A DNA stretch of 64,000 bases from Micromonospora globbae (GTDB taxonomy: Bacteria > Actinomycetota > Actinomycetes > Mycobacteriales > Micromonosporaceae), in assembly GCF_003610785.1 (NCBI RefSeq), contig NZ_RAQQ01000005.1:124001-188000 (forward strand). Reading direction: 5' to 3'. Below, piece by piece: positions 54,602 to 63,007 of this stretch (position 1 is its first letter; every line of letters begins with the position of its first letter). Below the pieces are notes generated by a model. It was given only the letters and a program-made list of their open reading frames with translations, had not been told where the DNA came from and ran no database searches. A program made the translations under genes and the position numbers.

Positions 54602-56962
54602 TCAGGCCGGAACGGTCTCCGGCCGCTGGTCGGCGCTGCCCGAGCCGGTGCCGTCGCCGGCGTCCGAGTCGGACATCGCTACGCCCTTGCGCTTGCTGAA
54701 CACCACGGCCGCGACGACGACCAGCGCGGCCACCACCGCGATGGTGACCCGCAGGCCGGTGTTCTTGTCGGTGCCCACGCTCCACGCCACCACGGCCGGC
54801 GCGATCAGCAGCGAGACCAGGTTCATCACCTTGATCAGCGGGTTGATCGCCGGGCCGGCGGTGTCCTTGAACGGGTCGCCGACGGTGTCGCCGATGACGG
54901 TCGCGGCGTGCGACTCGGAGCCCTTGCCGCCGTACGCGCCGTCCTCGACCAGCTTCTTGGCGTTGTCCCAGGCGCCACCGGAGTTGGCGAGGAACACGGC
55001 CATCAGGGTGCCGGCCCCGATCGCGCCGGCCAGGTACGCGGCGAGCGCGCCCGGGCCGAGGCCGAAGCCGACCGCGATCGGCGCCATGATGGCCAGCAGG
55101 CCGGGGGTCATCAGCTCGCGCTGCGCGTCCCGGGTGCAGATGTCCACGACCTTGCCGTACTCGGGCCGCTGGGTGCGGTCCATGATGCCGGGCAGCTCGC
55201 GGAACTGCCGCCGGACCTCCATCACCACGGCGCCCGCCGAACGGGAGACCGCGTTGATCGCGAGCCCGGAGAAGAGGAAGACCACCGCCGCGCCGACGAT
55301 CAGGCCGACGAGGTTCCGCGGGTTGGCCACGTTGAGCGAGTTCAGGATCTCGGTGCCGACGTCGCCGACGCCCGCGTCCGCGTACGCCGTGCGCAGCGTG
55401 TCGGTGTACGACCCGAACAGCGCCGTCGCGGCGAGGACCGCCGTGGCGATCGCGATGCCCTTGGTGATCGCCTTGGTGGTGTTGCCCACCGCGTCCAGCT
55501 CGGTGAGCGTGCGCGCGCCGTGCTCGTCGATGTCGCCGGACATCTCCGCCACGCCCTGGGCGTTGTCGGAGATCGGGCCGAACGTGTCCATGGCGACGAT
55601 CACGCCGACCGTGGTGAGCAGACCCGTGCCGGCCAGCGCGACCGCGAAGAGCGAGAGCGTGATGGAGCTGCCGCCCAGCAGGAACGCGCCGAACACGCCG
55701 GCGCCGATCAGCAGCGCCGAGTAGACGGCCGACTCGAGACCGACGCTGATGCCGGCGAGGATGACCGTGGCCGGACCGGTCTGCGAGCTCTTCCCGATGT
55801 CCTGCACCGGGCGCCGGTTGGTCTCGGTGAAGTAGCCGGTCAGCGCCTGGATCGCGGCGGCCAGCACGATGCCGATGACCACGGCGCCGATCGCCACCAC
55901 GCGCGGGTTCTCGCTGACGCCCATCAGCCCGCCCTCCAGCTCGGCGAAGCTCGCCGGCAGGTACGCGTACGTGGCGATGGCCACCAGCACCGCGGAGACC
56001 AGCGCCGAGGCGTAGAAGGCTCGGTTGATGGCGGTCAGGCCGGAACGGTCGCTGGCCCGCAGCCGGGTGATGAAGACGCCGAGGATCGCGATGACCGCGC
56101 CGATGCCGGAGACGATCAGCGGGAAGACGAGGCCCTCCTCGCCGAACGCGGCCCGGCCGAGGATCAGCGCGGCGACCAGGGTCACGGCGTACGACTCGAA
56201 GAGGTCGGCCGCCATGCCGGCGCAGTCACCGACGTTGTCGCCCACGTTGTCGGCGATGGTGGCGGCGTTGCGGGGGTCGTCCTCGGGGATGCCCTGCTCG
56301 ACCTTGCCGACCAGGTCGGCGCCGACGTCGGCCGCCTTGGTGAAGATGCCGCCGCCGACCCGCATGAACATGGCCAGCAGCGCGGCGCCGAAGCCGAAGC
56401 CCTCCAGCACGGTCGGGGCGTCGCCGCGGAACATCAGCACGACCAGCGCCGCGCCGAAGAGGCCGAGGCCGACGGTGAGGAAGCCGACCACGCCGCCCGT
56501 ACGGAAGGCGATCTTCATGGCCGACTCCCGGCCACCCTCCCGCTCGCGGGCGGCGGCCGCCACCCGCAGGTTGGCCCGGGTCGCCAGCCACATGCCGGCG
56601 CCGCCGATGAACGCGCTGAACAGCGCGCCCACCACGAAGAACGCCGACCGGCCGATCTTCACGGCGGTCTCGCTGCCGTCGGTGTCGTGCACCGGGAGCA
56701 GGAAGAGCAGTACCACGGCGATGACGACGAAGATCGCCAGGGTGCGGAACTGCCGGAGCAGGTAGGCCGAGGCGCCCTCCTGGACGGCCCCGGAGATCTC
56801 CTGCATGTTGGTGGTGCCCTTGCCGGCCGCCAGGACCGCCCTGGTCAGGGCGGCGGCGAAGACGAGCGCCACCAGCGCGATCACCGCGGCGATGACGACG
56901 TACGTGACATTGGCTCCGGTAAGGGAAAGCCCGCCGCCCTCGGCGGCCAAGGTCTCGGACAT
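54602..56962 (-). CDS. hppA: Membrane-bound proton-translocating pyrophosphatase, K+-insensitive type
   Basis: A 786-residue H+-PPase with about 16 helices that uses pyrophosphate to pump protons. The substrate site includes DVGADLVGKVEQGIPEDDPRN and DNVGDNVGDCAGMAADLFE. The segment GNTTKAITKGIAIATA has lysine where K+-dependent enzymes have alanine, which indicates the K+-independent class. The N-terminus SLTGANVTYVVIAAVIALVALVFA and the C-terminal hydrophilic tail are typical. AGGAGG precedes the ATG. An AT-rich stretch (57180-57215) may hold its promoter. Confidence 0.96.
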   Translation of the reverse strand: MSETLAAEGGGLSLTGANVTYVVIAAVIALVALVFAAALTRAVLAAGKGTTNMQEISGAVQEGASAYLLRQFRTLAIFVVIAVVLLFLLPVHDTDGSETAVKIGRSAFFVVGALFSAFIGGAGMWLATRANLRVAAAAREREGGRESAMKIAFRTGGVVGFLTVGLGLFGAALVVLMFRGDAPTVLEGFGFGAALLAMFMRVGGGIFTKAADVGADLVGKVEQGIPEDDPRNAATIADNVGDNVGDCAGMAADLFESYAVTLVAALILGRAAFGEEGLVFPLIVSGIGAVIAILGVFITRLRASDRSGLTAINRAFYASALVSAVLVAIATYAYLPASFAELEGGLMGVSENPRVVAIGAVVIGIVLAAAIQALTGYFTETNRRPVQDIGKSSQTGPATVILAGISVGLESAVYSALLIGAGVFGAFLLGGSSITLSLFAVALAGTGLLTTVGVIVAMDTFGPISDNAQGVAEMSGDIDEHGARTLTELDAVGNTTKAITKGIAIATAVLAATALFGSYTDTLRTAYADAGVGDVGTEILNSLNVANPRNLVGLIVGAAVVFLFSGLAINAVSRSAGAVVMEVRRQFRELPGIMDRTQRPEYGKVVDICTRDAQRELMTPGLLAIMAPIAVGFGLGPGALAAYLAGAIGAGTLMAVFLANSGGAWDNAKKLVEDGAYGGKGSESHAATVIGDTVGDPFKDTAGPAINPLIKVMNLVSLLIAPAVVAWSVGTDKNTGLRVTIAVVAALVVVAAVVFSKRKGVAMSDSDAGDGTGSGSADQRPETVPA

Positions 56963-57231
56963 CTGTGTCCTCCTGTACCGAACACGCCCCGGCCGGTGGA
57001 GACGCACCGGCCGGCGCCTGGATGCGGACTCGCAAGCGCCCGCCGAGCCCACCCCAGCGGACCAGCGATGAACACCGTCCCCGCTGGCTGCGGGATGGAT
57101 CACTTGCTGACAACCCGGGTACTGTAGCCCTCCGCAGTGTCCGAGGTCACACCGAGGGTGCACCCCACCTCGATGATCTTCGTCGCTGTGTTATGAGGGA
57201 AAATCTGATATAGGAACGGGTCCATGCCAAA

Positions 57232-57259
57232 AGGCCGCGTTCCAGCGGGAACGCGGCCT
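57232..57259 (-). terminator. Rho-independent terminator of the STAS/anti-sigma operon
   Basis: AGGCCGCGTTCC (57232-57243) pairs perfectly with GGAACGCGGCCT (57248-57259), with a 4-base loop. Reading leftward, the stem runs into TTTTGGC. It is 15 bases after the anti-sigma kinase stop. The remainder of the 56963-57274 spacer shows only the AT-rich segment near 57200. Confidence 0.9.
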
Positions 57260-57274
57260 GTGTGGATCCAGGAG

Positions 57275-57709
57275 TCAGCGGCCGACCGGCCAGACCATCC
57301 GCACCTCGGTGCCGATGCCCTCGTCGACGGGGCGGACCTGGAGGTCCTCCACGAACCCGGCGAGGAGCGCGAAGCCCACCCCGGTGGTGAGCGCCTCGTC
57401 CGTGAGCGACTCGTTGGCCAGCTCGTCGGGGGGAAGGGCGGCGAGGCCGACGCTCGCCTCGACGGGGGCCCGGTCGACGACCCGGACGGTGTACTGGCCC
57501 GCGTCGGACATCTCCACGAGCACCGGGTCGGACAACCCGTACTGGCGGTGCAGGGCGACGGCCCGGGTGCACGCCTCGCCGATCGCCAGGCGTACCTCGT
57601 CGAGCAGGTCCTCGCGGACCCCGGCCCGCCGGGCGACCGCGACGCCGACCAGGCGCGCGGTACGCACGTGCACCGGCGCCGGGGAGAAGGAGAGCTTGAC
57701 CGTCGCCAT
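57275..57709 (-). CDS. RsbW-like anti-sigma regulatory factor (serine/threonine protein kinase)
   Basis: A 144-residue GHKL-fold protein of the SpoIIAB/RsbW group, which binds a sigma factor and phosphorylates its STAS antagonist. The N-box is LLDEVRLAIGEACTRAVALHRQYG, with the usual N replaced by T in EACTRA. The G1 box DAGQYTVRVVDRAP and the G2-like TGVGFALLAGFVEDLQV follow. Its ATG overlaps the stop of the STAS gene (TGATG), giving a fixed ratio. No sigma factor gene lies in the window. Confidence 0.88.
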   Translation of the reverse strand: MATVKLSFSPAPVHVRTARLVGVAVARRAGVREDLLDEVRLAIGEACTRAVALHRQYGLSDPVLVEMSDAGQYTVRVVDRAPVEASVGLAALPPDELANESLTDEALTTGVGFALLAGFVEDLQVRPVDEGIGTEVRMVWPVGR

Positions 57710-58065
57710 CACGCGCCGGCACCGGCCGGGTCCGCGCCGACCGCCGCGTCGACCGTGGGATGCAGCGGGAACACCTGGTCGAGCGCGGTGATCCGGAAGA
57801 TCTTGAGCAGTGGCTCCTTGTCGCAGACCAGGGCGAACGAGCCGCCCGCCGAGCGCAGCCGCTTCAACGCGCCGACCAGCACACCGAGCCCGGTCGAGTC
57901 GAGGAAGTCGACCCGGCCGAGATCCACCACCACGTGCCGGGCGCCACCGTCGATCAGTTCGAGGAGCCGCTCGCGCAACCGGGGTGCGGTGTAGACGTCC
58001 ACCTCACCGCCGACCTCGAGCACCGTGTGCTCCCCCACGGCGCGGGTCGCCAGCGACAGCTCCAT
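57709..58065 (-). CDS. STAS-domain anti-sigma factor antagonist
   Basis: A 118-residue STAS protein of the SpoIIAA/RsbV type. The phosphorylatable serine is in [18 protein letters not shown] (about Ser57). The opening [29 protein letters not shown] is standard. In its unphosphorylated form it would release the sigma factor from the kinase encoded next. GAGGAGG precedes the ATG. It begins the two-gene operon that ends at the hairpin near 57240. Confidence 0.93.
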   Translation of the reverse strand: MELSLATRAVGEHTVLEVGGEVDVYTAPRLRERLLELIDGGARHVVVDLGRVDFLDSTGLGVLVGALKRLRSAGGSFALVCDKEPLLKIFRITALDQVFPLHPTVDAAVGADPAGAGA

Positions 58066-58203
58066 CGGTCCTCCTCGCAAGAGCCGTAAACTCTCCTCGG
58101 CATCTAACCACTACCGCCGAACGACGCAGTGGTCACCGGCGCAGCCCCCCATACCCCGGGCCCCGGCTTTTCATCTCCGAACACCAGTGCGAGAGTGCAG
58201 TAC

Positions 58204-60645
58204 GTGACTTACGACGGCCCCGGACCGGCGCGCCTGGCGCCGCGCCACGACCTGGAACCGTCGTCCGCCGCCACCGTATCCGCCGGCGCCGCTCCCGCCC
58301 ACCTGCCGGCCGGCCCCGGGCACTCGCCCGCCGACCTGCTGGCCCGGCTGCGCGCCCGCGCCGACGCCGACCCGGTCACCCACGTCGAGCGGGTGCCCGC
58401 CCGGGCGGGGCTGCCGGTGCCGTGGCCGGAATGGGTCCCCGAGGAGCTGCGCGCGGCGTTCGCCCGGCGCGGGGTGGTCGCGCCGTGGCGGCACCAGGCC
58501 GAGGCGGCCAGCCTGGCGTACGACGGCCAGCACGTGGTGGTGGCCACCGGCACCGCGTCCGGCAAGTCCCTCGCGTACCAGCTGCCCGCGCTCGCGACCC
58601 TGCTCGCCGACCCGCGGGCCACCGTGCTCTACGTGGCGCCCACGAAGGCGCTCGCCGCCGACCAGTTGCGCGCCGTCGCCGAGCTGGAGCTGGAGGGCGT
58701 ACGCCCCGCCTGCTACGACGGGGACACCCCGCGCGCCGAGCGGGAGTGGATCCGTCGGCACTCCCGGTTCGTGCTGACCAACCCGGACATGCTGCACCAC
58801 GGCATCCTGCCCGGGCACGCCCAGTGGTCGGGCTTCCTGCGCCGGCTCGCGTACGTGGTGGTCGATGAGTGCCACACCTACCGGGGCGTGTTCGGCTCGC
58901 ACGTCGCCCACGTGCTGCGCCGGCTCCGCAGACTCAGCGGATCCGCGGGCCGCGCCTCCTCGCCCGCCGGCTCGCGCGACACACCCGTCTTCGTGCTGGC
59001 CTCCGCCACCTCGGGCGACCCGGCCACGTCGGCCGGACGGCTCACCGGGCTGCCGGTGGCCGCCGTGACCGAGGACACCTCCCCCCGGGGTGGTGTCACC
59101 TTCGCGCTGTGGGAGCCGCCGCTGCTCCCCTCGGCCGACACCTCGGCCGAGACCGCCGACCTCGCGCCGGTCCGCCGGTCCGCGCTGCGGGAGACCTCGG
59201 ACCTGCTCGCCGACACGGTCGCCGCGGGCGTACGCACGCTCGCGTTCGTCCGGTCCCGCAAGGGCGCCGAGGTGGTGGCCGCGAACGCCCGGCGCGCGCT
59301 GGACGAGGCGGTGCCCGGGCTCGGCGACCGGGTGGCCGCCTACCGCGCCGGCTACCTGCGTGAGGAGCGGCGCGAGCTGGAACGGGCGCTGCTGGACGGG
59401 GACCTGCTCGGGCTGGCCTCGACCAACGCACTGGAGCTGGGCGTCGACCTGGTGGGGCTGGACGCGGTGCTGATCTGCGGCTACCCCGGCACCCGGGCCT
59501 CGCTGTGGCAGCAGGCCGGCCGGGCGGGCCGCTCCGGGCAGGAGGCGCTGGCCGTCCTGGTGGCCCGGGACGACCCGCTCGACACCTACCTCGTGCACCA
59601 TCCCGAGGCGGTCTTCGGGCGGCCGGTCGAGGCCACCGTGCTCGACCCGGCCAACCCGTACGTCCTCGCGCCCCAACTGGCGTGCGCCGCGGCCGAGGCG
59701 CCGCTCACCCCCGCCGACCTGGCGCTCTTCGGCGACGGGGCGAAGGAGGCCGTCGACGACCTGGTGGCGGCCGGCGCGCTGCGGCGACGGCCCACCGGCT
59801 GGTACTGGCGGCACCGGGAACGGCCCGAGGTGGACCTGCGGGGCGAGGGCGGCGCGCCGGTGTGCGTGGTGGAGGCGTCCACCGGCCGGCTGCTCGGCAC
59901 GGTCGACGGTGGCTCGTCGCACTTCCTGCTCCACCCCGGCGCCGTCTACCTGCACCAGGGTGTGTCGTACGTGGTGGACGAGCTGGACCTGGCCGACGGG
60001 TGCGCGCTGGTGCACGCCGAGGAGCCGGACTGGACCACGCACGCCCGGGACGTCACCGACGTCTCCGTGGTGTCGGTGCGCTCGTACGTCGACGCCGGGC
60101 CGGTCGGGATGTTCCTCGGCGAGGTGGACGTCACGAGCCAGGTGGTCTCCTACCAGCGGCGGCGGATCGCGTCCGGCGAGGTGATCGACACCCGCCCGCT
60201 GGACCTGCCGGCCCGGGAACTGCGCACGGTCGCCGTCTGGTTCACCCTGTCGCCGGAGTCGCTGGCGGCGGCCGGTGTCGAGCCGGCCGACGTGCCGGGG
60301 GCGCTGCACGCCGCCGAGCACGCGGCGATCGGGCTGCTGCCGCTGATCGCCACCTGCGACCGCTGGGACATCGGCGGGCTCTCCACCGCCGTGCACCCGG
60401 ACACCGAGGCGCCGACCGTGTTCGTCTACGACGGACACCCGGGCGGGGCGGGCTTCGCCGAGCGCGCGTACGGCACGGCGGCCACCTGGCTGCGGGCGAC
60501 CCGGGACGCGATCGCCGAGTGCGCGTGCGAGGCCGGCTGCCCGTCCTGCGTGCAGTCGCCGAAGTGCGGCAACGGCAACAACCCGCTGTCGAAGGCGGAC
60601 GCGATCCGGGTGCTGGACGTGGTGCTGGCCAACCTGCCGTCCTGA
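58204..60645 (+). CDS. DECH-box helicase of the Tad neighbourhood (TIGR03817-like)
   Basis: An 813-residue superfamily 2 helicase. Motif I is ATGTASGKSLAYQLPAL, motif II VVVDECHTYRG (DECH box), motif III ASATSGDP, and motif VI QQAGRAGRSGQ. A DUF1998 C-terminal domain ends with CACEAGCPSCVQSPKCGNGNNPL, four cysteines that likely bind a metal, as in MrfA/Hrq1-type repair helicases. In actinobacteria this family is found beside Tad secretion genes. The GTG chosen gives VTYDGPGPARL; an upstream GTG at 58129 is possible. The name comes from neighbourhood, not from a known role in secretion. Confidence 0.92.
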   Translation: MTYDGPGPARLAPRHDLEPSSAATVSAGAAPAHLPAGPGHSPADLLARLRARADADPVTHVERVPARAGLPVPWPEWVPEELRAAFARRGVVAPWRHQAEAASLAYDGQHVVVATGTASGKSLAYQLPALATLLADPRATVLYVAPTKALAADQLRAVAELELEGVRPACYDGDTPRAEREWIRRHSRFVLTNPDMLHHGILPGHAQWSGFLRRLAYVVVDECHTYRGVFGSHVAHVLRRLRRLSGSAGRASSPAGSRDTPVFVLASATSGDPATSAGRLTGLPVAAVTEDTSPRGGVTFALWEPPLLPSADTSAETADLAPVRRSALRETSDLLADTVAAGVRTLAFVRSRKGAEVVAANARRALDEAVPGLGDRVAAYRAGYLREERRELERALLDGDLLGLASTNALELGVDLVGLDAVLICGYPGTRASLWQQAGRAGRSGQEALAVLVARDDPLDTYLVHHPEAVFGRPVEATVLDPANPYVLAPQLACAAAEAPLTPADLALFGDGAKEAVDDLVAAGALRRRPTGWYWRHRERPEVDLRGEGGAPVCVVEASTGRLLGTVDGGSSHFLLHPGAVYLHQGVSYVVDELDLADGCALVHAEEPDWTTHARDVTDVSVVSVRSYVDAGPVGMFLGEVDVTSQVVSYQRRRIASGEVIDTRPLDLPARELRTVAVWFTLSPESLAAAGVEPADVPGALHAAEHAAIGLLPLIATCDRWDIGGLSTAVHPDTEAPTVFVYDGHPGGAGFAERAYGTAATWLRATRDAIAECACEAGCPSCVQSPKCGNGNNPLSKADAIRVLDVVLANLPS

Positions 60646-60855
60646 CCGCCCGCGCCCCGTGCGCGGCTGCCCTCTGGCGCCCTGTGTTCCTGGCGCTGGT
60701 GTCTGCGCGGGGCTCGCGGGCCCTGGTACGAACACGTCGCTCCCGGGCGCTTGATGTCATCGCCGTCCACAAGGGGGCGGATCGGGTGAACGGGTGGGCA
60801 GGCGGGGACGAGCGTGATGTGCAACACTCCGGCGACGTTTACGGAGGAGAACACG

Positions 60856-61434
60856 ATGCAGCTCGACATGTTGCAGTCCCAGCAGCGGTTCCACATCCGC
60901 CAGCGGGTGCGGCTGATGGTCAACCAGTACGAGGTCCACGCGGTGGCGCCCGACGGCACCGAGGGTGAACTGCTGGCCTTCGCGCAGCAGAAGCGCCTCG
61001 CCTTCAAGGAGCAGGTGACCCTCTACACCGACGACACCAAGCAGCAGCCGGTCCTCGGCTTCCGGGCCCGTCAGGTCCTCGACCTCGGCGCCACGTACGA
61101 CGTGACCGACGCCGCCGGCAACCCGATCGGCCTGTTCCGCAAGGACTTCGCCCAGTCCCTGCTCCGTTCCACCTGGCACGTCGAGCAGGCCGGCCTGCCG
61201 CAGATCACCGGTCAGGAGCGCAGCCTGCCCGTGGCGTTGCTGCGGCGGTTCGTCGACTCGCTCTCCTGGCTGCCGTACCACTTCGACTTCACCGCCGGCG
61301 GCCAGCCCGTCTTCTCGGTGGTGAAGAAGTGGGGCCTGCGCGACCGGTACGTCGTCGAGATCCAGCACCCGCAGATCGACCGCCGGCTCGTCATCGCGAT
61401 GGCCGTGGCGCTGGACGCCCTCCAGGCCCGCTGA
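60856..61434 (+). CDS. LURP-one-related / scramblase-fold protein
   Basis: A 192-residue protein of the LURP-one-related (Tubby/scramblase-like) fold. It starts MQLDMLQSQQRFHIRQRVRLMVNQYEVHA and includes FAQQKRLAFKEQVTLYTDDTKQQPVLGFRARQVLDLGATYDVTDAAGNPIGLFRKDF. The tail SVVKKWGLRDRYVVEIQHPQIDRRLVIAMAVALDALQ is typical. No helix suggests an integral membrane protein; the family may bind lipids, but bacterial roles are not established. GGAGGAG precedes the ATG by 8 bases. Confidence 0.9.
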   Translation: MQLDMLQSQQRFHIRQRVRLMVNQYEVHAVAPDGTEGELLAFAQQKRLAFKEQVTLYTDDTKQQPVLGFRARQVLDLGATYDVTDAAGNPIGLFRKDFAQSLLRSTWHVEQAGLPQITGQERSLPVALLRRFVDSLSWLPYHFDFTAGGQPVFSVVKKWGLRDRYVVEIQHPQIDRRLVIAMAVALDALQAR

Positions 61435-61915
61435 GCCGCCGGCCGGGACGCCGACGACGATCCGGCGTCCCGGCCCGCGTCCGCCCGTTGCGCGGGCACC
61501 CGGCCTCGGTCAGCGCCGGGCTGGTGGCGTCGGCTCACCGGCCGCGCCGGGGTCACCGGCGGTGCCGACGGCCGGTGCGCCCGCCGCGCGAAGGATTGGC
61601 CGGCAGCGCCCAGCGGGTCAGAACGGCCGGTACTGCCCGGCCGGCCGGAATGGGCTGTACTGCCCGGCCGGTCGGGATGGCCGGTGCTGGCCCGGTGGGT
61701 CGAAGCGGCGACCAGCACCCACGGCCGGTCGTGCGGGGACGGGGCCTGGGCACGGCGGTGGTGGCGGCGCGGAGCGGCCATCCGCAGGTCCGAACGCCCT
61801 CCGGCCGACCGCTCGGAGCGGCCACACTGCCCGGCGGGCCGGGCGCGGGTGGGGACCCGACGGTGCCGGGCGGCGGCGTGGCGTCGGCAGTTGACCGTGG
61901 GCGACCGTCCCGGCT
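61435..61915. other. Intergenic stretch with 27-bp repeats, no gene
   Basis: The 481 bases between the convergent LURP-one and TadE-like genes hold no frame I can support. Two and a half copies of a 27-base unit beginning TACTGCCCGGCCGG start at 61631 and 61658, the third ending near 61705. The repeat encodes PAGQYSPFR on the minus strand, but that frame has no start site or homology. Confidence 0.65.
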
Positions 61916-62293
61916 TCAGCCGCGCACCGGGCCCGCCCGGGCGGTGGCCGTCGCGACACGGGTCAGGCCCGGGAGCGGGCTGACCGCGACCTCGGCGGTG
62001 ACCACCACGTCGAGCCCGTCGAGCCGGCACGCCACCAGCCGCCCTCCGTTGCGCGCCGCGAGGTCGGTCGCCGTCGCGCAGGCGACCGGTTCACCATCGA
62101 GCGTCCTCGCCGCGCCGGCTAGTGCGCCGAGGTCCGCGGCCACCGCCGCCTGCTGCCGCGCCATCCGGGCGGCGCCGACCGTCGCGCCGAACACCCCGAC
62201 CACCACGAACACCAACCCGACGGCGAGCAGGCACACGGTGGCGCCGCCCCGGTCGGGACCGTCCCGGACGGTCGGCGCCGACCGCAACGCCAT
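61916..62293 (-). CDS. TadE-like protein of the helicase/secretion neighbourhood (TIGR03816-like)
   Basis: A 125-residue protein with a short basic N-terminus, RGGATVCLLAVGLVFVVVGVFGATVGAARMARQQAAVAADLGALAGA, one membrane helix, and an exported part with two cysteines (VACATATD, VACRLDG). This matches the TIGR03816 TadE-like group, whose members lie between the DECH helicase and tadE. An ATG 14 codons upstream is possible. It is likely a minor pseudopilin of the Tad pilus. Confidence 0.82.
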   Translation of the reverse strand: MALRSAPTVRDGPDRGGATVCLLAVGLVFVVVGVFGATVGAARMARQQAAVAADLGALAGAARTLDGEPVACATATDLAARNGGRLVACRLDGLDVVVTAEVAVSPLPGLTRVATATARAGPVRG

Positions 62294-62448
62294 GGGCTCG
62301 TGGCGCCCCCTGCGTGCGGCCACCTCGCCCGGCATTACACCGGCCCACCGCCAGGGTCGGCGCCCGTGTCCGACCACGTCACCCGGCTCCACGGCGACGC
62401 GCCGGCACAGCGAACCGCTCACGACGGCTCGCCGGCACCGCAGACCGC

Positions 62449-62817
62449 TCACGACGGCTCGCCGGGGACGCCGGGCTCGACGGCGGCGACCGCCGTGGCC
62501 ACCACGGTGATCCGGGGAAGCCGGGTGCCGAGCGCCCGGACGGGCGCCCGTACCGTCACCTGCACCCGCTCGCCGCCCACGGCGACGGTGACGTCGGCGC
62601 CCGGCGGGGCGGCGCGGGCTCCGGCGGACGGACCGTCCTCGCCCCGGGAGGCCGCCAACGCCGCCTCCCGCGCCGCGTGCAGGCAGGCCGCCCGGGTGCT
62701 GACGGCGTCGACCGCGGTCAGTCCGGCGAGCAGGAGCAGCAGCAGCGCCGGCAGGCCGGCCGCCAGCTCGGCCGTGAACGAGCCGCGGTCGCGGCCGGCC
62801 AGCCGGCGCCTGATCAC
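62449..62817 (-). CDS. TadE-family minor pilin
   Basis: A 122-residue TadE pseudopilin. The N-terminus GRDRGSFTAELAAGLPALLLLLLAG has a class III prepilin signal: cleavage after Gly12 with Glu at position +5. An exported beta-rich domain follows (GADVTVAVGGERVQVTVRAPVRAL). It probably assembles in the Flp/Tad pilus base. Its ATG overlaps the stop of the Flp-type gene by 4 bases (ATGA), so it is coupled within the operon. Confidence 0.87.
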   Translation of the reverse strand: MIRRRLAGRDRGSFTAELAAGLPALLLLLLAGLTAVDAVSTRAACLHAAREAALAASRGEDGPSAGARAAPPGADVTVAVGGERVQVTVRAPVRALGTRLPRITVVATAVAAVEPGVPGEPS

Positions 62818-62981
62818 TTGAGCGCCCGGTCGATGACGGCGGTCAGCGCGGACTGGACGTTCCCGGACGTCAGCACCTTCAGCAGGATGCCCGCGAAGGC
62901 GACCGCCGCGAGCGTGCCGACGGCGTACTCGGCCGTGTTCATCCCGGCGTCCCCGCGCAGGCGGGCGAGCAGTTTGCGCAC
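62814..62981 (-). CDS. Flp-type pilin precursor (DUF4244)
   Basis: A 55-residue pilin (RKLLARLRGDAGMNTAEYAVGTLAAVAFAGILLKVLTSGNV) with the DUF4244 signature. The prepilin peptidase site is Gly13/Met14 with Glu18 at +5, followed by a hydrophobic helix. It would be the major Flp/Tad pilus subunit. I chose the GTG that follows GAAAGGGG by 8 bases; a GTG ten codons earlier would overlap the TadC stop instead. Confidence 0.85.
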   Translation of the reverse strand: MRKLLARLRGDAGMNTAEYAVGTLAAVAFAGILLKVLTSGNVQSALTAVIDRALK

Positions 62982-63007
62982 GTCACGTACCCCTTTCTCG
63001 ATGGGTG

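Noticed and set aside
53960..57127. A 1055-codon open frame on the plus strand
   Set aside because: It is antisense to the pyrophosphatase and lipoprotein genes, has Arg/His/Gly-rich composition with no family similarity, and is a GC-bias artefact.
58171..60735. An 854-codon frame on the minus strand
   Set aside because: It is fully antisense to the DECH helicase, which has complete motifs.
61618..61959. A 113-codon minus-strand frame ending in PAGQYSPFR repeats
   Set aside because: It overlaps the end of the TadE-like gene, has no ribosome site and is explained by the 27-bp repeat.
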